A DNA stretch of 64,000 nucleotides from Paramecium pentaurelia (taxonomy: Eukaryota > Ciliophora > Oligohymenophorea > Peniculida > Parameciidae). Of the stretch, positions 25,593 to 38,759 are shown piece after piece. The notes beneath the pieces were generated by a model. The model was not told where the DNA came from and did not search any database. It saw only the letters and a program-made list of their open reading frames with translations. Numbering within the stretch: the first letter of the stretch is position 1; each line of letters opens with the position of its first letter. Where the stretch lies: the NCBI GenBank assembly GCA_905183005.1, contig CAJJDO010000035.1, positions 550,551-614,550 on the forward strand. Direction: 5' to 3'. The translations under genes and the position numbers were made by a program.

Positions 25593-27665
25593 TCAATTTT
25601 ATTCTTAAAGTTCTCTTACACTAAATAAGTTTTCCTCATCTTTTAGATCATTGTTTTCTGACTCTACCTATTGTTATTATTAAGCACTTAATTCTTTTTC
25701 TATTACTTTCATTAATTCAGGACCTAATAATAGAATTAATCTTTAATTAAATCGAATTGATTCTTAAGTTTAATGATCTTATTCTTATCCAGTTAATTTT
25801 TCATAAGAATTTACTAGATCAGCAAATTGCTTCATCATTCCACAATCTTCTGCTGTTACTATTCCATCAATTATGCATCTAAATTAAATTATATTATCTT
25901 ACCTTGTTGATCTTCTCTTATTATTATCTTAAATTAATGCTATTTTCGGTTTTCGACTAAAATTAAAAAGTGTTATTTATTCAGAATTAAATAAAACTTA
26001 TTTTAATTTTGTTAATTCATGAAGTTTTTTGATAATATATTCAATATCTAATTCTTTATTAACTTAATCACTGAAAATAATAAATATTATATATACATAG
26101 CTCTTTGTAATACTAAACAATCATTATCTTTTAAAGATTCTATAGGAATTATAGAACTTAACATTACTCTAAAACCTAATCCAATAACATGTTTCCTTTT
26201 TAAAAATTCTTTGAAATCTTCATAATATTATAATGTTTTAGCTTTCATTGCAGATAGTCTGGATTACAACACTTATGAAGTAGGTTATAATTATTCAATA
26301 GATTGTTTTTAGTCAAAAATTTTTGATTTCTTTTTTTAAAAAGGTGTAGATGTTTACAGCATTTCAGGTTTATTTTGAAATGCTGTAATAGTTTAAATTT
26401 TAGGAATAGTTTCAATTTTTTTAGACATTTTGCTTTTTAACATTTCTCTACCTCTTTCAGTTCTTGCTAATAAGCTATTTAAATGGATTTAAGTATTTTA
26501 TCTAGCTGAACTCATATCAAATTCATATAAATCATTAGCTATAGATATAATCATATGCTATCGATTATAGAATCTTACTATTATACCCACAACAACAATC
26601 ATAAATTAAGTGAATCCTCCTAAATAACTAAGTAATTCATCAAGTCTTAAAAATTTTCTATTTATGTTATATGAATATGGACTTCTTTAAAAATAAAATG
26701 CTCCATAATAATTTGGTGTTATTCTTGAAATTTCAAATTATTCTCTTTAATCTCCATAATCTCTAAAAGCAAAAGTTTCATTTTATTTATCAGCATACAT
26801 TAATATTCCTTAATCTGTTGTTACTTTTTTTGTTCTAAAAAAAATATCAGATTAAACAAACATTTTATCAGGGACAAAAGTATAGAATTAATCAACAGCT
26901 AAATAAGGTTATACATAATCTTTTGGTCTATTTGGGTTTATTAACTATTTTTATATTTCTAAAAATTACAAAGTTTGTGGTATAAACTTAAAAACGAAAG
27001 CTTCCTTAAGATTTTAATGTTTTTTGTATTTCATCTGAAGTTTTACAATTGGGTTACCAAGTAAAATTACTTTATTAAGAATCTTTACAATTAGTAATAG
27101 AAAACTTTAAAAAGTAATAATCTGTACTTGCCCAAACACCTCCAACTGTCATATTAAGACTATGAATAAAATTGAGATTAGGACATAAGAAATTTTATAA
27201 ATTTTATTGTTCAAATTGTTCTATAAAATCCACACTGTACTTTTCAAATAATGGTTAAAAATGTTGAATAGTGCATGGTACTAAATCAATATATTTATTT
27301 GGGTATCGATATTATGTTCCATTTGCATAACGATAATAATGACGCTATTCAACGGTGATATTAAAGTAAGGGTTTGTTGTAAAATTCTCTTATTCAATTT
27401 GCACTGCAAACATAAAGTGATCTTTATCTAAGACCAATACATCAGGATCATCTGCAAAAGTAAATTCTTGAGTAGAAGTAACATTTAATTTTGCAAAAAA
27501 ATTAATTATGTTGGAATAAAAGAAACTGATTATTGTTCCAATTATACATATTGATAAAAATCCACCCATACTTGTTTTATATTTCTCCTCCTTTCTAAAA
27601 CTTAAGCTAATCGATTAACCAAATATATCTATTTATTTTAATCCTTCTTTGAATTTCTAAAGCAT
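25593..27665 (-). CDS. two-TM ciliate family protein, paralogue B
   Basis: Homologous over its length to the plus-strand neighbour. Matching blocks include IFGQSISLSFRKEEK, TM1 GGFLSICIIGTIISFFYSNI, YFNITVEQRHYYRYANG, TTNF-(intron)-LINPNRPKDYVQPYLAVDQ, TM2 LGGFTQFMIVVVGIIVRFYN, RAIDQVNKELDIEYIIKKLH, and FNQRLILLLGPELMKVIEKE. Introns of 25 nt (near 26950), 26 nt (near 26075) and 24 nt (near 25885) fall at the same positions as three of the four introns of paralogue A; the first intron of A has no counterpart here. Start ATG 27665 (MLQKFKEGLKQID); stop TGA 25593-25595; about 640 aa. Function unknown; likely a membrane protein with one lumenal or extracellular domain. Confidence 0.8.
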
Positions 27666-28401
27666 TTATTTATTATTGATTATTTATTATATCAAGTTTT
27701 TAAATAAATTACATTATAAAATAGTACTTGCGTCATATTATAATCTGTTAAAGAATATTAAATTTGAAAAAGTTAACACTTATTTCATTAATTTTTATAA
27801 GCTTTTTCACATTATCAACAATTGATATTTGTAAATTATTATTAATATAATTTGATAATATATATATATATTTTAAGATTATTAATCTGGAATTATGATA
27901 AAATTGTGTTTCTTCTATAATCTTATTACTTGTTTTTAACATAATTATATTCCAGAGCATTTTAATTTAAACCTAGATTATCATTAAGATTTTAATTATA
28001 GTAAACAATCAATAATTAATTGAAAAGTAACTACTCTAATTTAACTTTCTTCTTAAACTATTTTTACCAAGATATAAGATACTCTAATAATTTTTTTTCG
28101 GATTAATATCATTCTGTTTTCATTTCTTATATAGTTGTAATGTGTCCTTGCCATTTTTTTTTCTTTTGTAAAATTTTCATTCATTTTAAGTTTTTACTCT
28201 AATGCGCTTTTTTACTATAATAATATAGCTAAATAACAGTTAAAAAATATTTTAATTATTAACTAATATTATAAATAATTTTCCATAAGATAATAACTTT
28301 TAAACTTGATATTTATTAAATGATTTTTTCTCTTTATCCTTTTTTCAATTACTTGTTAAATTATGTACTCTTAATTGAATTAATATTCTGAACATTTTTG
28401 A

Positions 28402-28797
28402 AAAATTAAAAAAGACAAATTTTATGTTCCAGAAAATAGAATTGAAATTTAAAAAGGTTTAACGAACTCTAATTCTAAAAGGAAGTATTATCTTGAAATG
28501 AAGTAATTTAATTAAAGATTACAGTATTACAAGAATTGTATTTTATTGAATATAGTTTATTGTAGATTCTAATTTCAAAAGAAATGCAAATCATTACTCT
28601 ATAAGTTAAATAATTTGTCAATTAATGAAATTCAATAAAAAGTGATAATCAAATTTTACATACAACTTAAAAATTATAATTTAAATCAAGTATCTTGTAA
28701 GATATTAGCATTTTTTAAATTTTAATTAGACATTTACTAAAGAAATTAAAGCTCTTGGAAGTTTGTTGAATTTATGTTGAATTTAAAGAAAAAGTGA
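28402..28797 (+). pseudogene. coding-like island without clear start
   Basis: An open frame of 132 codons between TGAs, with KR/Q/C-containing text such as FYVPENRIEIQKGL and KRKYYLEMKQFNQRLQYY, ending FVEFMLNLKKK. The only usable ATG is internal (28498). Codon use resembles the real genes more than the flanks do. It may be a remnant or an exon of an unrecognised gene. Confidence 0.3.
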
Positions 28798-29089
28798 TCA
28801 ATTTCGATAAAAACAACAAGAACTTTAGTATATATATAAGTTGAAACTCCTAGATTAAAGTAATCTTTAAATATTGATTCTCAATAATTAAACCATAATA
28901 ATAACAAATCTATTTCCTATATATATTTTTGGTAAACTTTATTTACTTTTAATCCTATATCTGATGCTATTTTAATTTTCTTGTATTAGCAATTATCTTT
29001 TCAAAATTTATATTGACTTAATCAAAGGATGATTTAAAATACCCTTTTTCACATTTTATTATGCTGAATCCTAATTAACTGTTTGATAA

Positions 29090-29550
29090 ATATAAGTTGT
29101 TTAATAGATTAGCTTTTCTTTTCCTTCATTCAATCCTAGAAAGTATTATTTATTGTATTTGATTGATTATTTGTAATCATACAATCAGTTTTCAGTTAGT
29201 CTTGTAAATCAATTACTTCTAAATTAGAAAGAATTATTGAGATCAATTTATAGTATTTTCTCCTCAAATATACTAGATCTCTTTGGCAAATCATAATTAA
29301 ATACTCCTAACAGTTCTAATAATTCCAAACAACCCATAATAATATCTAGCATTTAAGAAACATGTTGTCCCTAATATAATTTACAATTAAATAAACATAA
29401 AACAATTGATTATCTTAACTATCAAACATTAGGTCAGAAATCAAATTAATCCTTTTTCTTAGGTTTAAACTCTTAAAATGATTGATTTTTTTATTCAAAA
29501 ATAGATGTCGCATAGGCTATGCATTAATTTACTAAAAATCCGAATATCAT
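29090..29550 (-). pseudogene. probable decayed gene: frame interrupted by TGA
   Basis: From ATG 29550 the frame reads MIFGFLVNQCIAYATSIFEQ and FKPKKKDQFDF, then meets TGA at 29434-29436 and a second TGA four codons on. The same frame then continues as LRQSIVLCLFNCKLYQGQ, MLDIIMGCLELLELLG, DLPKRSSIFEEKILQID. I find no GT...AG intron that removes both stops. This is the pattern of a gene that has lost its function; the family is not recognised. Confidence 0.35.
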
Positions 29551-29789
29551 CTATAATATAAATTCATTCCTTACTTAATTTCCTCATTCAGATAAATAAA
29601 CTTATCAGTAAATTAATAATTTGTTCATATTAATTCTTGATTTACTCCATAAAAATAGTATAAAATTTATAATTAATTATGAAAAATAATATATTGTAAA
29701 TTTATTCTAATTTGTATCTTTAATCTAAGAATTTTAATTTTAATCATTTTAAATAATGATGACAATTCTCATAATAAATTTTAATGTTT

Positions 29790-30030
29790 TACAGTATAAA
29801 TATAATAAATATTAAATCAACATATATAGGTTTTTCTTAAATACCAATAAAAATGGCTTTGATATTGTGAATATGTTCAACCTCTTGTTGACACTTCACT
29901 ATTTTCAGTATTTCTTAAACAATAAAGTCTGAGAGATAAAAGTAAAGGATATGAAATTTTTGATGAATTAGCTTTTTGATTCTGGAAAAATGAATAAATT
30001 TTAATCTGTTGATGGAAAAGTTTTTAATAT
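29790..30030 (-). pseudogene. coding-like island
   Basis: Open minus-strand frame of about 75 codons reading FSINRLKFIHFSRIKKLIHQ then YLSDFIVQEILKIVKCQQEV and HNIKAIFIGIQEKPIYVD. It lies on the same strand as the islands at 29.1-29.5 and 30.5-30.9 kb and may belong to the same decayed gene. Confidence 0.25.
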
Positions 30031-30503
30031 TTTATAATTGCAAAAATAAATAATTGTATTTTCTAATCTTAAATTTTTGCTTTTTTTTAAAGAGAATCCT
30101 TATTAATTCATTAATTTCTTTTTTATATTTTATTGAAATAAATGTACATGTAAGTTGACATTAAAGTTAATTATTATGTGAAATTTCATTATTACTAGTA
30201 ATATTTTCACTTCTAATTAATGATTTTAAAGAGGTTGATTAAAAAAGATATCACTCTATTTGAATTAAAATGGTTTTTATCTAGATAAGCCTGCCTACTA
30301 ATATAATTTAATTAGTTATAATATCAAGATGCATGAAAGGTGATGGTTCTGTGTAATAACTATATTCTAGATGAATAAGTTGATATAAAAAGAAAAATAA
30401 AATGAAAAATAATATTGAAAGAAAGTTCTTTTTATCTTTAAAGAAATTTTCTAAGAATAACTCATATATAATTCTTGTATAATGTCTTTGTCTATTAAGG
30501 TAT

Positions 30504-30917
30504 TCATTTTTTCAGTATTTTCTTTGCTAGTTCTCTCTTAAATAAAAAAAGAGCTTCCTATGTCACACTTTAATGAACTATCCTAATTTTTTTTCTTGGA
30601 ATTTCTTTCTTTAATACAGTCTCTGTTTCTAAGTTCGATTTATCTTAGTCTTTCATCAATTTTATTAATTCAAGAATAACTTTCTTATTATAAATTTGTA
30701 AATCTTTCTAGAACAAAATATAGAAAATCCTGCAAATTCCTTTATTATATATTATTAACAATAATAGTTTGACAGCATACTCCATTTACTATATTTTAAG
30801 GATTGCTAGCGTAAGGAATTAATAATAATAATAACTTATACTCTACAATTTACATATGCATTAATAATTACTTTAATTTTAATAGGAATTATTACAATCC
30901 TAAGTGAATTAAAACAT
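30504..30917 (-). pseudogene. 137-codon minus-strand frame, possible gene remnant
   Basis: ATG 30917 to TGA 30504-30506. The second half looks coding: KDLQIYNKKVILELIKLMKD, ETETVLKKEIPRKKIRIVHQ, EALFLFKRELAKKI. Beyond the stop a different frame continues plausibly (NTLIDKDIIQELYMSYSQKI), suggesting a frameshift. No domain recognised. Confidence 0.3.
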
Positions 30918-31764
30918 AAAAGAGCTCTTACTCTAATAATTATTCATCATTCTAAATATATATATTCTGACAATGAAGAATCCAATAAATCAAATTTATT
31001 TGAGTAACTATCACATATCAGAAATTTGTTTTAAAATCTTATAAATAACAATATTAAACTATACAATTCTTTTAGAAATGATGTGGCAAATTAATTATAA
31101 AATACCTTATATATATAATACTAAAAAATAAAGTAATATTACAATCAATCCTAAAAGTTATATTAACTATCATAAAATATGAAAAATGAAAGTGTATTCC
31201 ATACTAAAAGATGATAAAAGGCTGCTGATAAAGATTGAATTAATTGCATAAAGTTTATTTGATTTAAGAGTAGTTGTAAGCAGATATTTAATTAAATGCA
31301 AAATAAAAATTAATTTTTAAATTTAAGCAAAAAAAATACGTCTTTCTTTTGAGAAATACTTCAATTTATTAATGTAATTATCGGTAATATATTAATTATA
31401 TAGGAGTAATAAGATTCTAATATTGTAATTGATCTTATTATAATAAATTACTTTATTTTAATTTTATAAAATTACTCTTAAATTATTTTGAAAATCATAT
31501 TATAATAAGAAATAAAAAACAAATATAAAAATTTCAATGTTAAAATATGAATAATTCTAGATTTAGACTTAGATTATATATCAATTATTTCAAATGTTTA
31601 TTTATTAAAAATATAGTTTTACTGATCATCATAAACCTTTTTTGAAGAAAAAAAAAATGTCTATAAAAACTTTTGTTTTTATTAAAAAAATTAACAATTT
31701 TATACAAGACTAGAGAGAATGTTTATATATTATGAATTTGGTTAAAATAAATAGAATAGGAAAA

Positions 31765-32001
31765 TCAATTTTTATTCTTCAATCTTTTAATTATTTTCTT
31801 AGCCAGGATGTGTTTGAATCTCCAAAGATTTTATAAGCCTTCAACATCTTTATGATAAATCAAAGTTTTAAAATTTGATTGTTATTAAAATGAGTGTTGT
31901 TTAGTAATCAAAACTGTAGTTGGTAATTCATTTTAGGTTTCAAAAAGTAAATTTTAGGTTGAATTTAAGGTGTGATTTTATGTCTCATTTTCTTGTTTCA
32001 T
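31765..32001 (-). pseudogene. 78-codon frame, possible orphan first exon
   Basis: ATG 32001 to TGA 31765-31767. It starts MKQENETQNHTLNSTQNL and continues with KTLIYHKDVEGLQNLWRFKH and ILAKKIIKRLKNKN. The hydrophilic start followed by an amphipathic basic end looks like the cytosolic N-terminus of a ciliate membrane protein, but no body follows in any frame. Resemblance to ciliate channel N-termini is only an impression. Confidence 0.3.
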
Positions 32002-34577
32002 TTGTTAAGATAAATTGGCAGAAAGGATGGTTGGAAAAATATTTTTAATAAAAATAATGCTGTAATTTATATATTTCTTCATTTATTTAGTGTTTAATAG
32101 GAATTATGCATTGATACTGTTTAAAAAGTATAATAGTGTTAATAATATATATCTATTTTGAAAGATGCTTATAGTAAGAGAAATAAAATATAAAAAAGAG
32201 ATATTTCTATTATAAATAAAAGAATTAGATTCTATCTTGTCAAATAAACAGATTTAATCTGGTGTTAAAGAACTAACTTCAAATTAAAGTTAATAGTAAT
32301 TTATATCCAAGTAAATTATTGTGAACAAAAAAATGTTATCAAAACAAAAAAACTCAATCTTTTGTACACAATTGCATCTTTGAGGTTCAATTCTTAAAAT
32401 AATTATTTCCAAAATCCTAAATTATCCTCTGAGCAAGCAATTTTTTATAGCTTCTCAATTCCGAGGCATCTGAGAATGATATTAATTATGGAGCTACTTT
32501 TCTCTTAATAATTTTATTAGTCAAACTATTAGTAATTTTTTATGCTTTGTTGCAATGGTCTTTCATTAATCAAAAAAAATAATTTTTTTATTAACTAAAC
32601 CCAATTTCAAAATGACTTTAATATAAGTAATGAAATTTGAATTTGATTAATGGTGGGTACTTCGATTTTTTGATAATATCAATTATATTATATATAATAA
32701 TGAATAATAAAAAGTATCCCTCATTTTCTACTAAACCAGAAGTATTTTAGGTTAGATAATGATGTCCCATGATTGATTTTAAACTGAATATTATCAGCCT
32801 AAAAGTTCTTAAAGCTTTCTAATTTCTCAGAAAATTCATAAGAATTCCTGTGATAAAAAAATTCATTCTTATATAAGTAATTTTTATATGTAAAGTTAAA
32901 ATCATATCGTCAATGAATCCATTTATCCTATTATATTACTATATACAATTCTGTCCATAGATAAATAATGTATTGAGCTATTATTTATTATACATGAATA
33001 AATTATAGAACATGATTATTTGAAGTAAGTATTAAGTAAGAGATTACAAATAAATTTTATAAAAAATGGAGTAGGTATTAATAAATATATATTAAATATT
33101 ACAATCTGAAAATTAATGTCTAAATATGACAATATGTACTATGTTAATCTTATTGTTACATGTATTTTAAACAAATAAATATTTATGATACTATTTTTAT
33201 ATTGATAAAGTTCAGCATTATGAATCTTCATAAGTTCATAACATGAGTCTAAATATATATATATTGTTATCCTATCAAATTAAATATATTTAATGGATTG
33301 TATCATTTTTATTTTTTTCCATAAATGTAATATATATTTACTTTATTATTAAATAAAAAATTTAAAACATGGTATTTAAGAGTGTTTTTTTTTATTTTTT
33401 TTAACAATCAAAGAGTACAACTTAATATTACTAATTATTATGTTAAATCTTCATATAATTTATGTTTCATCCAATTTCAATAATCCTTAAAATATTCTCA
33501 AATAATATTTGTATAAAAGGTTATATTATTTTTGTTAATTAAATCAAAGTTAAGACTAGTATTATATAACTAATAGAACTGAGATATATTAAAAATATAT
33601 TATTTTGTATTAATCAAAAGATTTTTGGTTCTGATGCTTTATCTAATTTAAATTGTTTTGAAACTTCATTGACTTTGGTGAACTCCATCTATAATTATTT
33701 CTCAAATAATTATTTTATATTGTTGCAATACTCAATTCAGTAATTAATATATATTATGTAATAAATTCTAATTGTAATTTAAGTTTTCGAACAATTCTAA
33801 AGGGTTTTGAGTAACATCACCTTGATTGAAAACATATAGGAATCTAGTGGATAATGTAATATCTAATTACTCTTTATATTTTTATGAACATAAATTCTGT
33901 TTTAGATAAATTACTATTAGTAATTTATAAATTAAAAAGCCGCTTTATTTTAAAATTATTATATTTTATAAAACAATGATCAAATTATTCTTCATATCTA
34001 TTCTAATTAAGAATATTAAATATACTTCCAAATTAAACCTTTTTGTGATATGCTTTTGATCATAAAATTATAGCTCATTACTTATAACATTTTGGTTTAT
34101 ATTCACCCTTTTAAACGAACAAATTTTTCTGTATATATAAATACTTTTAACATAATCCTTATTCATTAACAATTTAATTCTTAATAAAAATTAACAATTT
34201 TGTGTAAGAACTTTAATCTATCCACCCTATTAAATTAAAAAGGATAAATTTGTAAATCTGTCTAGTTTAGGAATGTTAAACTATTTTATGCATAATCACT
34301 AATTCTAGAATTTAGTTATTTTTATCAAAAATAATTGATTCTTTCAATTATAATCTTTTTTATTTATCTGTAATAAGTAATCCTTAAAATAAATCTTAAA
34401 AATATAACTAGAATATTTAATGTATAAAAATATTGAATTCTAAAATTTTCTGTATTTTTTATATAGAAATTTCTTTAGTTACTCTAATATTAAATAGTAT
34501 AATTTTGTAGTATTAAAGATGATTAAGAAATGAAAATAAAATATTTATTATAAAGATAATATTTATTTAATCATAAT

Positions 34578-36076
34578 TCAATAATCAGAATCATCAAATT
34601 CTTAATCATAAAATTCTTAAATAAATTAAGAAACCATTAAATAGATTTATTCATTTGGTGAATATTATAATTTATCTAGTTTTTTGGATACATTTTTCAT
34701 AGAAAATTTATAATATATATCTTATTAATATTCTGAAGAAACAAAATGTTTCATAGTTAAGTAGAGAGCTAAGAATTATAATTTTTATATTACTTTCAAT
34801 AGCAGCTTAAATAATTTCGTAATCTTAATCATCAAGTCCTAGAATAAAATAATCTAATATTCCATTATCTATAAGATTTAATAATTATTGTTTTGTACAA
34901 ACAACAAGAAAATTACGAAATGCTTGAAACAATTCTCTTCTTACATCAACAACATCATTCTCTAATAAATCTAAAACTAAATCAAGTAATCTTTAATTTG
35001 AAATTATTTTATCTAAAATTAAATGGGATGAAGCCATTAAATTATTAAAAATCATACTTCCAAATATTCTACTATATGTAAATATAGTATTTTTTAATAA
35101 TTTATATACAACATCAGTAATACCTAAATCTAACAATTTTTTGCATTCACTCAAATCAGATGTATAAGATAAATTTACTAAAATAGTCATTGAAATTTTA
35201 GAGATATTTTTTTCTTTGAAATAAACAAAGTCTATAATTGTATTAATTGCTCTCATAGATAATATAAATTGAATATTTTATATATTTCTACTTGCATTTT
35301 CAAATATATTTAAACCTTTTTCTCTTACTATATATTAATATAATATAAATAATAAATACAATTAGAATAAGAAGTTTCTATTAATTTTGAAGCCAATCTC
35401 AAAATAGTTATTACTTAATCATCATTGTCAACATTTTTAGTTATATTTGCTAATAATTTTAATGCTTATTCATTATAAGGATCGATTTAAAGTGATGTCA
35501 AAATACTTTAAACTTAATCATATTGTTTAATCTATGGATGTTATAATGTTGCTAGTTGATTCATTCCTTTCATTCCCTAATCTTCAAATTAAATGATAAT
35601 ACAGTTTATGATAATACAAATTAATTTGATTCTATCCAAGATTTATATATTTCAAATGCTTGATTGATGTGTTCTTACATTTAAATTGTAGGTTTTTATA
35701 CTTTTAGTAAATTTCTAAAACAATTAGCTGCTTTAATTGCAATATTTATATATTAAGAATTTAAATATCCTTATTGCATTGAATCTACTAAAGACTTAAT
35801 AATGCTTAGATATTCTGTCCATTCAAATCTTAATGAAGTATCATTGATTGCTATTTGATCTATTTCATCCAATATTCCATTTATTGTTTAATATTCATCA
35901 TCCTATAATTCTTGAGATCTCATCATTTTATTGACAATTTCTTTTAATTTTCCAATTGGTTTTGTTTACATAGGAGTTATAACTAAGCGTTTGACTTTAA
36001 ATAAAGATTCAAGGTTTTTCTTTCTAAGTGATTAATGAAAATTCTCTCTCATTTCTTTTAATCTGTTTGAACTCAT
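34578..36076 (-). CDS. importin subunit alpha (karyopherin alpha)
   Basis: Nuclear import adaptor binding classical nuclear localisation signals. The N-terminus (ATG 36076) is an importin-beta-binding domain: SSNRLKEMRENFHQSLRKKN then LESLFKVKR, a basic cluster of the expected form. It is followed by armadillo-type helical repeats, for example KAANCFRNLLKVQKP, TILVNLSYTSDLSECKKLL and RRELFQAFRNFLVVC. The C-terminus is acidic (EFDDSDY). A 25-nt intron near 34775-34800 (rc GTAATATAAAAAT...CTTAG) is needed to reach the acidic tail, and others lie near 35350 and 35620. Length is somewhat under 480 aa, slightly short for the family. Divergent from the RING-H2 gene with only 113 bases between starts. 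Confidence 0.85.
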
Positions 36077-36189
36077 TTTGGAGGAAAAATATATTATAGA
36101 GTTCCTAATTTGCAATAAAAAATAAATTAATTGAATTAAACTAAAAATTTTTGATTTTTTCTTATTAATTTAATTCTAAATTTCATATT

Positions 36190-37407
36190 ATGAAGAAATA
36201 AAGATCAAGAAAGAGTTTTTCTTTGAATGATTCTATTGATGAGGATAGAAGAAAAGAAGAAATAATTCAAAAACTATTGGAAAGCAGTACAAATTTATAA
36301 CCAAAGAAATTGGCAACAATCAAATTTGATTTAGAAGAAAATGAGATGCCAGTAGCATAATAAATATAAACAGAAAATACATAATCAAAGAATTAAATAT
36401 TTATTGAATATTTAACTCCTTCTGTTGTCAAAAATAATTTAGATATGGTAAAAGAAAATCTTCATATTGTTATTGAAGAAAGAATAGAAGATTCAAAATG
36501 TCTTAATTGGTCTTAATTAATTATAGAATTCATAAAGGTAATTGCATTTTTCAATGTCCTTCTTCAATAGACATGTTCAGGGTACTTTAGTATGTGGTTT
36601 TATTTGATGTTTGTACATGATGTAAATTGAATTTCTTTAATGAGATCATAGAAATAGGAATTACTATTAAGATTGTTAACGTAGTATCAGCTAAATATGA
36701 AAGTAGACTTTCAAAGAAAAGACCTACTGTAATAAAAAGAGAGTCAAAATATCCAATGGCTGGAAGACATTCGTATTATGGATAATTATTAAAAGAAATT
36801 GAAAAATGGGAAAATACAGTATCAATATAAAATGATCCATAACCTACTAGGGTTATTTAATATGTTAAATTGCATTAATACAATGAATTGTATAATATTG
36901 TACAATTAATTAGTTTCTATTTATTGTTAATTCTATGGGGTTTATTATTATTGGGAACTTAATGTTAATCTGATATTATAATGACTACTTTTCATGGATT
37001 CATCTTATTAGGAATAATAACATTGTCATTAAAACTTATATATTATCTATCATTTAAATTTTGTATAAGTGCAGTTGTAATGAATTACTTAATGTTTGCA
37101 GATAAAAATTAATAAAATAATGTAATGATCATTTTTTAATAATAATTAAGGAAATTATAGCAAATATACCTAAGCAAATGAAAAAGAATTATGACTTTGA
37201 AATTTGTTATCTTTGTTCTTAATAAATAAAACAAATGACTTCTTTTGTTGATTTACCATGTAATAAAATGTAATATAATTATAATATTAAATTAGGCATC
37301 GTTTTCATGAAAAATGTATTTTAAAATGGTTATAAACACATCTCTTTTGTCCAGTTTGTGTTGAACCAATTGATTTGATGAATGTATAAATGAGAGTACT
37401 AGCTTGA
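36190..37407 (+). CDS. multipass membrane RING-H2 protein, probable E3 ubiquitin ligase
   Basis: N-terminal 110 residues are charged and disordered. About four hydrophobic segments follow, including FVHDIIEIGITIKIVNVVSA, LISFYLLLILWGLLLLG and TTFHGFILLGIITLSLKLIY. The C-terminal RING-H2 finger has ligands in order: CYLC, C-N-K-M-H-R-F-H-E-K-C, and CPVC. The finger is completed only after removing a 26-nt intron near 37270-37295, and a 23-nt intron after VHD near 36620-36645 restores the upstream frame. Stop TGA 37405-37407. Membrane RING-H2 proteins transfer ubiquitin to substrates at endomembranes; substrate unknown. Confidence 0.8.
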
Positions 37408-37488
37408 TTTATCACTTATTCAAAAATGATGTTTACTAATAATATATTATTAATAAATAATTTGTTGTTATTTTATTTATTTATTAAT

Positions 37489-38473
37489 TCAAGAAATAGG
37501 TCCCATAAATTGATACATAGCTGTTTCTAATTAAGTCATTAAATTATGCATTGTTTAATCAGCAAAATTATCTAGATAATTATAAATTGATACCTGGATT
37601 CTACATTAGTTTCATCATATCTTCTTCTTCTATTTAAAATTTTTCATAACAATAATCAGCTATTATTGTATTAACTGCTAAAGGAATTAATTATTGAGTC
37701 TCTTAACTAGCCTAAATAAATATTTAAATAAGATATTTACAGATAAAGTTTCTTTCATTAATGCTAAATCTTTTGGAATTTTAGATATAATTTCTACTTG
37801 ATAGCTAATTATTTATTTTAATTAATCTAAACTTAATGTTTTTGTGCTTGGTATGGCCTCTTTAATGTGTTATCTTAATGATGCTTATATCATAAAGAAT
37901 TATTGAAATTATCCATTCTCCATTAATTACATCACACTTTCCTAAAAAATATCCTCAGTTATTTAAAGAGATTAACAGAATTCAATTTATTTTCTTTCTA
38001 TTAAATTTTCTACCTATTCATTGTAATCAAGTACTAATTATTGATACAATTAACTATTGAATTGTGATTTTGCTTCTCTTCTTTCTAAATATATGATAAA
38101 TATAAAAATATTACGTTTTCTATTTTCAAGTGTAATTTATGCATATTCAGGTTTTGCTAAATCCATAGATTTTTGAAGTATTTAGTTAATTGTATTCATA
38201 GTTAAATAGTCTCCTTGAAATTCAACCATAACTTATCCTTTAGCCTATTGTAATACTTAATCATAGCCTTAAGGAACGTCTCTCTCTTAATTTGTTTTTT
38301 GAACTTAATTATCTGTCTCAATCTATTATTATGGATTCTTAGATTTTTTATCGAATCTTATATTTAGAAATATCTTACTTGCCATCAAAATATAATCCAC
38401 CAATTAAGAAACCTGTTCCAACACAAAATAAAATCACACCATATTTCTATTTTTTAGATAATGTAGAACCCAT
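37489..38473 (-). CDS. membrane-anchored hypothetical protein, about 300 aa
   Basis: ATG 38473: MGSTLSKKQKYGVILFCVGT then GFLIGGLYFDG, a single N-terminal TM. Introns of 22 nt (near 38365), 29 nt (near 37715) and 22 nt (near 37583) restore the frame. The soluble part is helical and Q/E-rich (EYAQITLENRKRNIFIF, QLYQQLVLDYNEQVENL), ending METAMYQFMGPIS-like at TGA 37489-37491. Gly-2 and Ser follow the initiator Met, so N-myristoylation is conceivable. I considered the peroxisomal protein PEX3 for the N-terminal anchor but see no further similarity. Confidence 0.55.
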
Positions 38474-38759
38474 AATTAAATAATTTAATACTTATTATAC
38501 TTAAATAATTTTATTGATTAAAAGTAATCTCTTGTCATTTTAAAAACTAAAATTGATAATAGATAATTTATATATTTCTTATTAAAGGAGATATCTCTTC
38601 ATTTATATATATATAAATTATGTTAAATACTATTTGTACAAGTACTAAATAATAATGTAATGAACATTTATTTAATTTATATTAATGAATATTGCTTAGC
38701 TTGTTTTACTCAAAATATAAAGGTTCAATCAAATTTATCATATATCCCCTTAATAATGC

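Larger units (their letters stand above)
27666..34577. other. 6.9-kb gene-poor block
   Basis: No intact recognisable gene is found, in sharp contrast to the rest of the window, where spacers are mostly under 500 bases. The DNA is AT-rich with islands of higher G+C that carry short open frames on both strands (separate entries). A 70-codon minus-strand frame at 27748-27960 (MLWNIIMLKTSNKII) is possible but consists mainly of I, L, N and K and may be chance. No terminal inverted repeats or transposase-like motif was seen by eye. Confidence 0.5.

Noticed and set aside
31187..31495. Plus-strand ORF of about 100 codons
   Set aside because: With TGA as sole stop and low G content such lengths arise by chance; amino-acid content is K/I/L/F/Q only.
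27666..34577. Intact transposon or retroelement
   Set aside because: No transposase DDE/DDD-like motif, reverse-transcriptase motif or terminal inverted repeats recognised by eye.
37489..38473. PEX3 identity for the N-terminally anchored protein
   Set aside because: Only the single N-terminal TM is shared; no family-specific sequence is seen.
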